The notes under the pieces: generated by a model
What the model was told of the DNA's origin: nothing
Database searches by the model: none
What the model saw: the letters and a program-made list of their open reading frames with translations, nothing else
Made by a program: the position numbers and the translations under genes
Part shown: in pieces, positions 32,000-40,519 of the stretch
How positions within the stretch are numbered: the stretch's first letter is position 1
Layout of the letters: every line of letters starts with the position of its first letter
From: Acinetobacter sp. N54.MGS-139
GTDB taxonomy: Bacteria > Pseudomonadota > Gammaproteobacteria > Burkholderiales > Burkholderiaceae_F
NCBI GenBank assembly: GCA_000980495.1
Contig: LARN01000016.1
Coordinates: forward strand, 1-41,340
Length of the DNA: 41,340 nt
Direction: 5' to 3'

Positions 32000-33904
32000 A
32001 TGTCTGAAAACAAGAAAGAGACGCTCGGTTTTCAAACCGAGGTGAAACAGATGCTCCACTTGATGGTGCATTCTCTTTATTCCAATCGCGAGATTTTCTT
32101 GCGTGAATTGGTGTCCAACGCTTCGGACGCCATCGACAAGCTGCGTTTTGCCGCAATCGACAATCCTTCTTTGCTCGCTAACGATCCGCATCCTTCGATT
32201 CGTGTCGGTGTTGACGAACAGAAGCAGGAAATCACGGTCAGTGACGATGGTATCGGCATGACGCGTGCAGAAGTTATCGAACACTTAGGTACGATCGCCA
32301 AGAGCGGTACTAGAGAATTTTTTGCCCGCTTATCCGGTGATCAGAAGAAAGACTCTCAGCTTATCGGACAATTTGGTGTCGGCTTTTACTCTTCATTTAT
32401 TATTGCCGACAAGGTAACCGTTATCACCCGTAAAGCCGGAGATCCGGCCGATGCCGCCACAAAGTGGGAAAGCAACGGAGAGGGCGAGTTTACGGTTGAA
32501 AACACAACCCGCGACCATTTCGGCACCGACGTTATCCTCTCTGTTAAGAGCGAGGACCGCGATCTCGTGAGCAAGTATCGTCTGCGCACGATCCTTCAGC
32601 GCTATTCCGACCATATCTCTACGCCGATCTTAATGGGCAAGGATGAATATAAGGACGATAAGGTTATCGATACCGGAGAATGGGAGGCCATTAACACTGG
32701 TGCTGCGCTCTGGGCACGTCCGAAGAACGAAATTACGGAAGATCAGTACAAGGAGTTCTATCACCACGTTTCTCACGACTCTACCGATCCGCTGTGCTGG
32801 ACACACAACAAGGTCGAAGGCAAGAACGAGTACATCCAGCTTCTGTATGTTCCGTCAGCCGCTCCGTTTGACCTTTGGGACAGAGAAAATGTGCACGGCG
32901 TGAAGCTCTACGTTAAACGTGTCTTCATTATGGATGACACCAACCAGCTGCTGCCGCACTATCTGCGCTTCATTAAAGGCGTGATCGATTCCGAAGATCT
33001 TCCGCTGAACGTAAGCCGTGAAATTCTTCAGCAGACCCGTGATCTTCGCATCATCCGCGACGGTACGACAAAGCGTGTTCTTTCCATGCTGGAAGACCTT
33101 GCCGCCAACAGAGCCTCCGATTACGACAAGTTCTGGGCCTTGTTCGGCAACGTGCTGAAAGAAGGTCTCGGTGAAGACCCGACGAATAAAGAACGTATTG
33201 CCAAACTCCTGAGATTCGTTTCTACCGGCAGCGAAGGCAAAGCCGACGTTACGCTTGAAGGTTACATCAGCCGTATGAAGACAGGTCAGGATACCGTTTA
33301 CTACGTAATCGGTGATACGCCTGAAGCAGCAGCTAAGAGCCCGCTGCTAGAGCTCTTCAAGAAAAAAGATATCGAAGTCCTGCTGCTTAACGGTCCGATC
33401 GACCGCTGGATGATGCAGTTCCTGACGGAATTCCAGGGCAAGAAGCTCATCAATATCGCTAAAGGCGATCTTGATCTCGGCGACTTGGCAGACAAGGAAG
33501 AAAAGGAAGAAAAAGAAAAGGTTCAAGCCGAATACAAACCGCTTGTCGATGAATTCAAAGCCGCTTTGGGCGACAGCGTCGAAGACGTTCGTATGACCTT
33601 GCGCCTGACGGATTCTCCTTCCTGCATCGTGACGGATCCGAACGGCTTGGATCCCGCTTTTGTCCGCATGATGAAGGCGGCCGGCCAGGATGTTCCCGAA
33701 CCGAAACCTATTCTTGAACTGAACCCGAATAATCCTTTGGTTTCCAGATTGAAAGAGCAGGGTGCCTTCTCTCCGGAGTGGGCAAAGCTCTTCCTTGAGC
33801 AGGCTCAGCTGATGGAAGGCGAACAGCTCAAAGATCCGGCCGGGTTCATCAATCGTATGAACACGATGCTGATGGATACGATCGGTAAGAAATCCGTGAA
33901 CTAA
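32000..33904 (+). CDS. htpG: Hsp90 family molecular chaperone HtpG
   Basis: 634-aa cytoplasmic chaperone. The N-terminal GHKL ATPase domain has EIFLRELVSNASDAIDKLR, DDGIGMTRAEVIEHLGTIA and GQFGVGFYSSFI. The middle domain has GVIDSEDLPLNVSREILQQ with the catalytic-loop arginine, and the C-terminal dimer domain ends near NRMNTMLMD. Length is normal. AGAGG at 31986-31990 is 9 nt before ATG. It has its own promoter and terminator. Confidence 0.96.
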   Translation: MSENKKETLGFQTEVKQMLHLMVHSLYSNREIFLRELVSNASDAIDKLRFAAIDNPSLLANDPHPSIRVGVDEQKQEITVSDDGIGMTRAEVIEHLGTIAKSGTREFFARLSGDQKKDSQLIGQFGVGFYSSFIIADKVTVITRKAGDPADAATKWESNGEGEFTVENTTRDHFGTDVILSVKSEDRDLVSKYRLRTILQRYSDHISTPILMGKDEYKDDKVIDTGEWEAINTGAALWARPKNEITEDQYKEFYHHVSHDSTDPLCWTHNKVEGKNEYIQLLYVPSAAPFDLWDRENVHGVKLYVKRVFIMDDTNQLLPHYLRFIKGVIDSEDLPLNVSREILQQTRDLRIIRDGTTKRVLSMLEDLAANRASDYDKFWALFGNVLKEGLGEDPTNKERIAKLLRFVSTGSEGKADVTLEGYISRMKTGQDTVYYVIGDTPEAAAKSPLLELFKKKDIEVLLLNGPIDRWMMQFLTEFQGKKLINIAKGDLDLGDLADKEEKEEKEKVQAEYKPLVDEFKAALGDSVEDVRMTLRLTDSPSCIVTDPNGLDPAFVRMMKAAGQDVPEPKPILELNPNNPLVSRLKEQGAFSPEWAKLFLEQAQLMEGEQLKDPAGFINRMNTMLMDTIGKKSVN

Positions 33905-33930
33905 TATCATCGGTTAAGAACGGAAACAAC

Positions 33931-33971
33931 AAGCGCAGCTTCAATTCGTTTGAGCTGCGCTTAAATTTTTC
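33931..33971 (+). terminator. Rho-independent terminator of htpG
   Basis: AAGCGCAGCT (33931-33940) and AGCTGCGCTT (33953-33962) form a perfect 10-bp stem, followed by AAATTTTTC. It lies 26 nt after the htpG stop. Confidence 0.82.
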
Positions 33972-34017
33972 TTTAGGCGTTAGACTTTCAGAAATTTAGT
34001 GGTTATAAGGGCGCGAC

Positions 34018-34770
34018 ATGGCAAAAACTAAGAGAACACCGGTAGATTTCTCCGAACTCGGAGGCTTTCGCTATCTTCATTTCGGATCCGAATGGATTCA
34101 GGGCGGCATGAGAATTAATCGGCCGTATAGTTTGGCGCTCGAATATCAGCAGTACATGCTGGCGCTTCTTTTCTTCCGCCCGGAACCCAAAGATATTCTC
34201 CAGTTAGGGCTCGGCGCCGGCGGATTGGCGAAATACACCTGGAAGTACTTTCCCGATGCTCACACGAAAGTGATTGAGATTTCCGAAGATGTCTATATGG
34301 CTTCGAGAATGTGGTTCAAGATGCCTGACGATGACGATCATCTGGAAGTCGTTTTTGAAGACTGCAAGAAGTACCTTGCAGGAGCGGCAAATACCGCCGA
34401 TTGGCTTTTAGTTGATATATATGATGCCGAGGCCTGGGGGCCTGTCTATGACGACGTTCCGTTCTATCGACTTTGCAAAAAGGCCCTGCGGGACGGCGGA
34501 ATCTCTTCATACAACGTATTCGGCGGAGAAGACTTCACCAAGAGCCTCGACAACATCTCGAAAGCATTTGACGGACGAGTTCTGGTCATGCCGGACGTGG
34601 CAGAGGGCAACAGAATTATTCTTGCCAAGAAGGGCCCGAAAGAAACTTACTCCGTCGAGCTTCTCGATCAGAGGGCCGCGGAACTGCAGGCTTCAAGACA
34701 CCTTCCGGCTAAGAAAATTTGGAAAAAGCTAAAACAGGAAAACAACCTTAAAGGTGAGTTTGAGTTTTAG
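34018..34770 (+). CDS. Spermidine-synthase-like SAM-dependent methyltransferase-fold protein
   Basis: 250-aa cytoplasmic protein. The SAM-binding motif I reads QLGLGAGGLAKY (~63-74), followed by the acidic VIEISEDV (~90) and the VFEDCKKYL / LLVDIYDAEAWGP blocks (~115-140), typical of spermidine-synthase-fold proteins. The N-terminal tetramer strand domain of true SpeE is largely missing and the GxxDxxE polyamine-site pattern is altered, so it is likely one of the spermidine-synthase-like proteins of unknown substrate found in many betaproteobacteria. The gene converges on nth with stop codons overlapping by 4 nt, so no terminator lies between. Confidence 0.75.
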   Translation: MAKTKRTPVDFSELGGFRYLHFGSEWIQGGMRINRPYSLALEYQQYMLALLFFRPEPKDILQLGLGAGGLAKYTWKYFPDAHTKVIEISEDVYMASRMWFKMPDDDDHLEVVFEDCKKYLAGAANTADWLLVDIYDAEAWGPVYDDVPFYRLCKKALRDGGISSYNVFGGEDFTKSLDNISKAFDGRVLVMPDVAEGNRIILAKKGPKETYSVELLDQRAAELQASRHLPAKKIWKKLKQENNLKGEFEF

Positions 34771-35450
34771 TCTTCAATCGGAAGAAGACGTTTCTTGGGC
34801 TTTTTAGGTTCGGGAGGCTCAAGATTCTTCTCTTTGTATTCGCAGTATTGCTCAATCGGGCATTTCCAGCATTCGGGCTTTCTGGCTTTGCAGATATAGC
34901 GCCCGAGCAGAATGAACCAGTGATGAGCGTCTGCGCGGTAGGGGAGCGGAGTGTACCGCTCCATTTTTTTCTGAACAATCTCCGGCGTCTTGCCTTTTGC
35001 GTAGCCTGTGCGGTTAGCGACACGAAAGACGTGCGTATCCACGGCAATCTTCGGCTTTTCAAAAGCAACGTTCATGACCACGCTGGCCGTTTTTTGTCCT
35101 ACGCCGGGGAGTTTGATCAGAGAATCAAAGTCGGTGGGCACCTGGCCGTTGTGATGTTCGATCAAATCCTCACAGAGCTTCATCACGTTCTTCGTCTTGC
35201 TTCGGTAAAGCCCGATGTGTTTGATGATGTCCGTGAATTTTTCCGGACCTAAGTCCAGAACAGCCTGAGGAGTATTGGCTAGAGGAAAGAGCACCCGAGT
35301 AGCCTCATTGACGCTTTTATCCGTTGCCTGAGCCGACAATACAACTGCGATGAGCAGTTCAAAGTTAGAACCGTACTCGAGCTCCGTTTTCGGTGTCGGA
35401 TTGTCCGCTTGGAGGGCTTTAAGAATTTCGAGGCGCTTTTCCTGATTCAT
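34767..35450 (-). CDS. nth: Endonuclease III (DNA glycosylase/AP lyase)
   Basis: 227-aa base-excision-repair enzyme. The helix-hairpin-helix LPGVGQKTASVV holds catalytic Lys120 and IAVDTHVFRV holds Asp138, the same numbers as E. coli Nth. The 4Fe-4S loop at the C-terminus is C-x6-C-x2-C-x5-C (CKARKPECWKCPIEQYC). It starts inside the end of rsxB (32-nt overlap), giving translational coupling in the fdxA-fpr-rsxB-nth operon. The link with redox genes may reflect the Fe-S cluster in Nth. Confidence 0.95.
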   Translation of the reverse strand: MNQEKRLEILKALQADNPTPKTELEYGSNFELLIAVVLSAQATDKSVNEATRVLFPLANTPQAVLDLGPEKFTDIIKHIGLYRSKTKNVMKLCEDLIEHHNGQVPTDFDSLIKLPGVGQKTASVVMNVAFEKPKIAVDTHVFRVANRTGYAKGKTPEIVQKKMERYTPLPYRADAHHWFILLGRYICKARKPECWKCPIEQYCEYKEKNLEPPEPKKPKKRLLPIED

Positions 35451-36015
35451 TCAAAATTTTCCTTCGAATAAGATTTGCCACGAAGTCACGCTTGTCACTC
35501 GTCAAGCTCTTGGCATTGAGGAGATTTTCTTCCTCCTGGCGAATCTTGGCGCGTCGTTGATTTCGTTTCAGGTAATTTTCTTTCGACTGACGCGCAAGCT
35601 CATCCGTCCATTCGCGGTCAATACGTACCATGGAGATGCAGTCGACGGGACAGGCGAGCTGACAGAGACAGCAGCCGTTGCACCGATCGGCGTCCACACA
35701 GTGCATATGCTTCGGCGAGCCAATGATAGCGTCCGTGGGACAGGCATCCGAGCAGAGACGGCAGCCGATGCACTTGTTGGGATCGATTTCTGCGATTTCC
35801 GGCGGAACGTGAATACCGCATTCCTCATTCAAGGGGAGTTCTTCGCAGCCTAGGAGAACAGACAGGCGGGAAATGACCTGAGGTCCTCCGGCAGGACAGC
35901 GGTTATGCTTTTCCCCGACGGCGATGGCCTTGGCGTAGTCAGCGCAGTCGTGATATCCGCACTGCCTGCACTGAGTCTGCGGGAGGATTTCTTCAATCTT
36001 AGAAATTTCGATCAT
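35419..36015 (-). CDS. rsxB: RnfB/RsxB-type ferredoxin subunit without membrane anchor
   Basis: 198-aa Fe-S protein. An N-terminal Fes-type 4Fe-4S domain (QTQCRQCGYHDCADYA, later NRCPAGG) precedes two ferredoxin-type clusters (CIGCRLCSDACP and CNGCCLCQLACP). The C-terminal ~60 residues are charged. The membrane helix of gammaproteobacterial RnfB is absent, as is usual for betaproteobacterial copies. No rnfA, C, D, E or G gene is nearby, so it probably acts as a soluble ferredoxin. ATG 36015 overlaps the fpr stop as ATGA; an in-frame TTG three codons earlier is less likely. Confidence 0.87.
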   Translation of the reverse strand: MIEISKIEEILPQTQCRQCGYHDCADYAKAIAVGEKHNRCPAGGPQVISRLSVLLGCEELPLNEECGIHVPPEIAEIDPNKCIGCRLCSDACPTDAIIGSPKHMHCVDADRCNGCCLCQLACPVDCISMVRIDREWTDELARQSKENYLKRNQRRAKIRQEEENLLNAKSLTSDKRDFVANLIRRKILNESGKAPRNS

Positions 36016-36794
36016 TGCTGCCAAAGATTTTCTGCGATGAGGTTGCCGGGTTCGCCGCGTCTCGGTGCTTGGAAGCCCATGGGCTTAAGCAGCGCACGAA
36101 CTTCTTTGATCATGGCTGGATTACCGCAGAGAAGGACGCTGGAAGCGGAACTATCAAACTTAATGCCGACCGTCTCAGCCAAATCTCCGGTGCTGATCAA
36201 ATCCGGAATTCTTCTAGATAAGAACTGTGTCGCTTCACGTGTAACCACGGGAACGTAGATCAGACTTCTTCCGCTGCCTCCGCCGAACGAAGAGTCATCT
36301 TTGATTTTTTGAATCAGCTGTGTGTAGGCAAGATCTTCAGCCAACCGCACAGAATGGACAAGAACGATCGTAGGCCATTTCTTCCAGACGGATTCCTGAC
36401 GAAGGATGCTGATGAAGGGAGCAAGTCCTGTTCCCGTGCTGAGGCACCAAAGATTTTGAGATGCAGGAAGTCTGTCCGGCAGCAAGGAACCCCAAAGATC
36501 CGTTTCCAGCCAAAGCTCCGAGCCGGCCTCTAAGGCGCAGAGGCGAGGGGAGACTAACCCATTTGGGACTTCAACAATAAAGAACTCGAGGAATGAATCG
36601 GAAGGGACGGAAGCCAAGGAGTAGCCTCTTGCGGCGTACTCAGTTTTTCCGTTCGCTTCAATATCCAGTCCTAAACGAACAAACTGTCCGGGCGTAAAAG
36701 TGAATCCTTCGGGTTTGGTCACTCTTATAGAGACCAAACCTTTTCTCCATACCTGCTTTTGCAGCAGGCGGACCTTGGTGCGATTATCCGACAC
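36012..36794 (-). CDS. fpr: Ferredoxin-NADP+ reductase
   Basis: 260-aa flavoenzyme moving electrons between NADPH and ferredoxin. FAD-binding RGYSLAS (~55-61) and the NADP-binding STGTGLAPFISIL (~121-133) are clear, as is the CGNPAMIKEV stretch near the end. The C-terminus has no bulky aromatic last residue of its own (ends LWQQ), a variation from the E. coli Fpr Trp end. fdxA lies 2 nt upstream and rsxB overlaps by 4 nt, so its partner ferredoxin is probably FdxA or RsxB. Confidence 0.9.
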   Translation of the reverse strand: MSDNRTKVRLLQKQVWRKGLVSIRVTKPEGFTFTPGQFVRLGLDIEANGKTEYAARGYSLASVPSDSFLEFFIVEVPNGLVSPRLCALEAGSELWLETDLWGSLLPDRLPASQNLWCLSTGTGLAPFISILRQESVWKKWPTIVLVHSVRLAEDLAYTQLIQKIKDDSSFGGGSGRSLIYVPVVTREATQFLSRRIPDLISTGDLAETVGIKFDSSASSVLLCGNPAMIKEVRALLKPMGFQAPRRGEPGNLIAENLWQQ

Positions 36795-36796
36795 GC

Positions 36797-37126
36797 TTAG
36801 AGTTCCTTCTTGAGGTACTGGCGCTTATCGAGGACGTCACGCCATTTCTCGGCTTCGTCCGTGTGCGGTTTCATTCTGGTGATGGAAGGCCAAACACGAG
36901 CAAGTTCTGCGTTCAGGGCAATGAATTCCTGCTGATCTTCAGGAACGTCTTCTTCGGCCATAATGGCGTTGGTCGGGCATTCGGGAATGCAGACGGCGCA
37001 GTCGATGCATTCGTCCGGATCGATCACGAGGAAATTGGGACCTTCACGGAAGCAGTCGACCGGGCAAACGTCAACACAGTCGGTGTATTTGCAGAGGATG
37101 CAGGGTTCGGTCACTACATGTGCCAT
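36797..37126 (-). CDS. fdxA: 7Fe (3Fe-4S/4Fe-4S) ferredoxin FdxA
   Basis: 109-aa ferredoxin of the Azotobacter FdI type. The first motif has [18 protein letters not shown] with spacing of a 3Fe-4S/4Fe-4S site, the second [12 protein letters not shown] that of a 4Fe-4S site, and the C-terminal ~50 residues form the usual helical cap ([16 protein letters not shown]). GGAG lies 8 nt before ATG 37126. It is the first gene of the fdxA-fpr-rsxB-nth operon and divergent from pncB. Confidence 0.93.
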   Translation of the reverse strand: MAHVVTEPCILCKYTDCVDVCPVDCFREGPNFLVIDPDECIDCAVCIPECPTNAIMAEEDVPEDQQEFIALNAELARVWPSITRMKPHTDEAEKWRDVLDKRQYLKKEL

Positions 37127-37347
37127 TGGAAAACTCCGTTTTCTAAATTCGTTACTAAAACTCTGTATTTTAGTTGATTCAAACCTATAGAGAGCACTTG
37201 CGGGAGCCGAAACAAGCTAAGAATCTGAAACGTTTTGTTGAGAGCGTTGCGAACGAGGAACGTCCGATTGAAAAACTCCTCCTGCCTTTCGGTTCGCGTC
37301 AACTCGAGACTATAGAATAGTCATCGTAGTTGCCAAGGAGCCATGCA

Positions 37348-38508
37348 GTGATTATTGATTCTTTATTAGATACCGACTTATATAAATTTACGATGATGCA
37401 GTGTGTCCTGCATCAATTTCCGGCCGCTCAGGCAGAATATAAATTTAAGTGTCGAAACCCCGGAACCGACCTTCAGGCCGTGATCGGGCCGATTAATGAA
37501 GAGATTGATCATCTATGCGCCTTGCATTTCCGCAAAGACGAGCTGGATTATCTGCGCAGCCTGCGCTTTATGAAGAGCGACTTCATCGACTTTTTGGAAC
37601 TCTTTCATCTGAAGCGTTCCTGTATTGAAGTAAAGAAGGCAGAGGGCAGCGATACAGATATTGAAATTCGTATTCGCGGGCCGTGGCTCCATACCATCAT
37701 GTTCGAGATTCCGGTTCTTGCCATTGTCAACGAATGCTATTACCGCAAGTTCTATCCCAACCAGGATTTGACGGAAGGGCGCCGGCGGCTGAAAGCAAAA
37801 ATGGAGTCTATTAAGGATATTCAGGATATCGGCATCTCGGAATACGGCACCCGCAGACGTTTCTCTAAAGCATGGCAGGAAGAGGTTATTAAGACCATGC
37901 AGGCGACGATGGGCAAACAATTTACCGGCACGAGCAACGTTTACTACGCAATGCAGCTGGGACTCACGCCGCTTGGGACAATGGCACATGAATATCTACA
38001 GGCATGTCAGGCTCTGGGCCCGCGTCTTAGAGATTCTCAAAAATACGCGTTTGAAATGTGGGCAAAAGAGTATCGCGGCGATCTCGGCATTGCTCTGTCC
38101 GATGTCTACGGCATGAAACCTTTCCTGCTGGATTTCGACATGTACTTCTGCAAACTCTTTGACGGTGCCCGCCACGACTCCGGAAATCCGTTTGAATGGG
38201 GCGAACATCTCATTGAGCATTATCGGAAAAACCGCTGCGATCCTAAGACAAAGACACTGATTTTCTCGGACATGCTCGACTTCCCGAAAGTGATCAGTTT
38301 GTACAACGCTTTCCACGGAAGAATCCGACTCGGTTTCGGTATCGGCACCAATCTGGTAAACGATTTGGGAATTCCGGCACTTCAGAATGTCATTAAATTG
38401 ATTCGCTGCAATGATCAGCCTGTGGCAAAACTCTCTGACGATCCGATAAAGAGTATGTGCGAAGATGAATCGTATTTGCGCTATCTGAAAAGCGTTTTTA
38501 ACATTTGA
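37348..38508 (+). CDS. pncB: Nicotinate phosphoribosyltransferase
   Basis: 386-aa enzyme of NAD salvage: nicotinate + PRPP (+ ATP) to nicotinate mononucleotide. [14 protein letters not shown] at the start, [10 protein letters not shown] (~residues 171-180), [22 protein letters not shown] and the [12 protein letters not shown] phosphate-binding stretch are family blocks. The start is GTG 37348, 7 nt after AAGGAG (37335-37340); the in-frame TTG at 37330 lies before that site. Length is close to E. coli PncB (400 aa). It is monocistronic. Confidence 0.93.
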   Translation: MIIDSLLDTDLYKFTMMQCVLHQFPAAQAEYKFKCRNPGTDLQAVIGPINEEIDHLCALHFRKDELDYLRSLRFMKSDFIDFLELFHLKRSCIEVKKAEGSDTDIEIRIRGPWLHTIMFEIPVLAIVNECYYRKFYPNQDLTEGRRRLKAKMESIKDIQDIGISEYGTRRRFSKAWQEEVIKTMQATMGKQFTGTSNVYYAMQLGLTPLGTMAHEYLQACQALGPRLRDSQKYAFEMWAKEYRGDLGIALSDVYGMKPFLLDFDMYFCKLFDGARHDSGNPFEWGEHLIEHYRKNRCDPKTKTLIFSDMLDFPKVISLYNAFHGRIRLGFGIGTNLVNDLGIPALQNVIKLIRCNDQPVAKLSDDPIKSMCEDESYLRYLKSVFNI

Positions 38509-38609
38509 TAAAAATTACCATTATCTGAAAATTAACAACTTAACCCAGCGGATTTGATAGACTTTTATCTTTTCTCTTAGACAGTTATCAATTTTTGACT
38601 GTTTGAAGG

Positions 38610-38670
38610 AGCAGAATTTATTTCTGATGTCATAACGTCAATCGGACTTAAATTCTGCTTTAGTTTTGTT
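38610..38670 (+). terminator. Long hairpin after pncB, probable terminator
   Basis: A perfect 11-bp stem (AGCAGAATTTA at 38610-38620, TAAATTCTGCT at 38649-38659) encloses 28 nt that can form a smaller stem of their own, followed by TTAGTTTTGTTT. It lies ~100 nt behind pncB and ~85 nt before the antiporter gene, so it could also be part of the latter's leader. Confidence 0.5.
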
Positions 38671-38745
38671 TAGCGGTCCTCGAGTCATTTAATGAATTCG
38701 ATTCCGGCATTTTTGTTCTGCCGGCCGCGAACGTAGAAAAGGTAA

Positions 38746-40167
38746 ATGATGAACAAGAAAACAACATTCCTCGGAGCAGTGGCGGGGTTATCCGGCTTGC
38801 TTCCGATTTCTGCCCATGCGGCGCTTCCCGGTGCCGAACTGAGCTTGTGCTGGGCGATTCCTTTCGCTGGTATTTTGCTCAGTATTGCCCTGGGACCTCT
38901 GCTTTTTGCACATTTCTGGCACAAAAACTACGGCAAAGTCGCCTTGATGTGGGCAGTTTTGGCAGCCGTTCCGCTCTTTATGTTCTTTGGAACACAGACT
39001 TCTATCGAAGCACTCGCACACGCTCTGATCGGTGATTACGTTCCGTTCATTATTTTCGTCGGTTCTCTTTACATTGTTGCCGGCGGTATTCACCTGAGAG
39101 GCTCGTTCGTCGGCAAACCCTGGTTGAACACGACATTTCTTTTAAGCGGCGCTATTCTGGCCAATCTGATGGGTACCACGGGCGCCGCGATGCTTTTGAT
39201 TCGTCCTTTGTTAAGTGCGAACAGAAGACGTCACTATCAGATGCACACCTACATTTTCTTCATTTTCATTGTCGCTAATATCGCGGGTTCATTAACTCCG
39301 CTCGGCGATCCTCCCTTGTTCCTGGGTTTCCTGCGCGGCGTGACCTTCTTCTGGACCGCTGCTCATCTTTGGGAAGTGACCGGCCTTGCCGTGGGACTTC
39401 TTCTGATCATTTATTTCCTTCTGGATACTTGGCTCTACAAGAAAGAACTTAAAGACAACGAAGAACTCAAGAAGCCTGTTGCCTACGTTCCGTTCGGATT
39501 CGAAGGCTCTATCAACTTCGTTCTTCTTGCCTGTATCGTGGGTGCCGTGCTGATGTCCGGATTCTGGAAGACTGGCGTTGAATATCACTTCCTTGGTCTG
39601 CACATTGCGCTTGAATCCCTTATTCGCGACGGTATTTTTGCGACAGCTGCAATTCTTTCCCTCATTCTTACGAAGAAAGAGTACCGCGACGCCAACCAGT
39701 TCTCCTGGGAACCGATTCTGGAAGTCGGCAAATTGTTCTTCGGCATTTTCGTAACGATCGTTCCCGTTCTGGAAATGCTTCGAGCCGGCTCTTCCGGCGC
39801 CTTCGCTCCGGTTGTTGCTTTAGTGACCGGTTCCGACGGACAGCCTGTCAACGCAGCTTACTTCTGGCTCACGGGTATGCTCTCCAGCTTCCTGGATAAC
39901 GCTCCGACATATCTGGCCTTCTTTAACTTGGCCGGCGGCGATCCTGCCTACCTCATGACGACAGGCGCACACACCCTGATGGCGATTTCTATGGGCGCCG
40001 TTTTCATGGGTGCGATGACCTACATCGGCAATGCCCCGAACTTCATGGTGGTCAGTATCGTTCAAAACCGCGGCGTCAAGATGCCTTCCTTCTTCGGCTT
40101 CATGGCCTGGTCGTACGGTATTTTGGTTCCGATCTTCCTCGTTCTTACATGGCTCTTCTTAATGTAA
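38746..40167 (+). CDS. Na+/H+ antiporter of the NhaD/citrate-transporter (IT) superfamily
   Basis: 473-aa integral membrane protein with ~12 predicted helices and an N-terminal hydrophobic segment resembling a signal anchor. Recognisable family pieces are SGAILANLMGTTGAAMLLIRPLL, ANIAGSLTPLGDPPLFLGFL and the late LSSFLDNAPTYLAFFNLAGG plus YIGNAPNFMV, typical of NhaD-like sodium:proton antiporters. It would exchange Na+ for H+ across the inner membrane; substrate is taken from the family name only. Two ATG codons in a row (38746 and 38749) follow AAAAGG at 38737-38742; the second may be used. Confidence 0.85.
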   Translation: MMNKKTTFLGAVAGLSGLLPISAHAALPGAELSLCWAIPFAGILLSIALGPLLFAHFWHKNYGKVALMWAVLAAVPLFMFFGTQTSIEALAHALIGDYVPFIIFVGSLYIVAGGIHLRGSFVGKPWLNTTFLLSGAILANLMGTTGAAMLLIRPLLSANRRRHYQMHTYIFFIFIVANIAGSLTPLGDPPLFLGFLRGVTFFWTAAHLWEVTGLAVGLLLIIYFLLDTWLYKKELKDNEELKKPVAYVPFGFEGSINFVLLACIVGAVLMSGFWKTGVEYHFLGLHIALESLIRDGIFATAAILSLILTKKEYRDANQFSWEPILEVGKLFFGIFVTIVPVLEMLRAGSSGAFAPVVALVTGSDGQPVNAAYFWLTGMLSSFLDNAPTYLAFFNLAGGDPAYLMTTGAHTLMAISMGAVFMGAMTYIGNAPNFMVVSIVQNRGVKMPSFFGFMAWSYGILVPIFLVLTWLFLM

Positions 40168-40190
40168 GCCACTTAGGATAGATATCATTC

Positions 40191-40230
40191 CAACCGCTCC
40201 TTTCATTCGTGATCGGAGCGGTTTGTTTTT
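40191..40230 (+). terminator. Rho-independent terminator of the antiporter gene
   Basis: AACCGCTCC (40192-40200) and GGAGCGGTT (40215-40223) make a perfect 9-bp stem, followed by TGTTTTT. It lies 24 nt after the stop. Confidence 0.85.
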
Positions 40231-40399
40231 GCCGAAACAAAACGTTCGGAAAAGAAGAGGCTGACCGCACAACTTAGGATGCAAAGCGTCAGATCGTGCG
40301 TTTGGAAAGATACAATGATCGTATTTACGAACAGTAGAAACGAACCACACGCAATATATGTCTCACCTGCGTTTGACAGCTAAATAGACCTCAATAATT
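40231..40399. other. Intergenic stretch with no recognised gene
   Basis: Between the antiporter terminator and the IS-associated hairpin nothing codes convincingly. The minus-strand frame 40159-40350 has no start signal and covers the antiporter terminator, so it is not accepted. Confidence 0.5.
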
Positions 40400-40483
40400 T
40401 TCGGAGTATCTCAACAAGGGAACTCCGAATTTCTTTAGCCCACCTTTTAAATTATTTTATGATAGCGAATTTATAGCGAATTG

Positions 40484-40492
40484 TGGTATAAT
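40484..40492 (+). promoter_or_regulatory. Extended -10 promoter of the transposase gene
   Basis: TGG directly followed by a perfect TATAAT (40487-40492) is an extended -10 box; no good -35 exists 17 nt upstream, where AGCGAA of the tandem repeat lies. The transposase ATG is 27 nt downstream. Confidence 0.5.
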
Positions 40493-40519
40493 TAGTCGTG
40501 CACAACAGCGAGGATCGTT

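Noticed and set aside
37114..37302. 62-codon minus-strand frame upstream of fdxA
   Set aside because: It overlaps the fdxA ribosome site and start in another frame and shows no family features.
40431..40482. CRISPR-like or longer tandem array at the ATAGCGAATT repeats
   Set aside because: Only two adjacent 10-bp copies exist with no spacers; they sit in the transposase promoter region.
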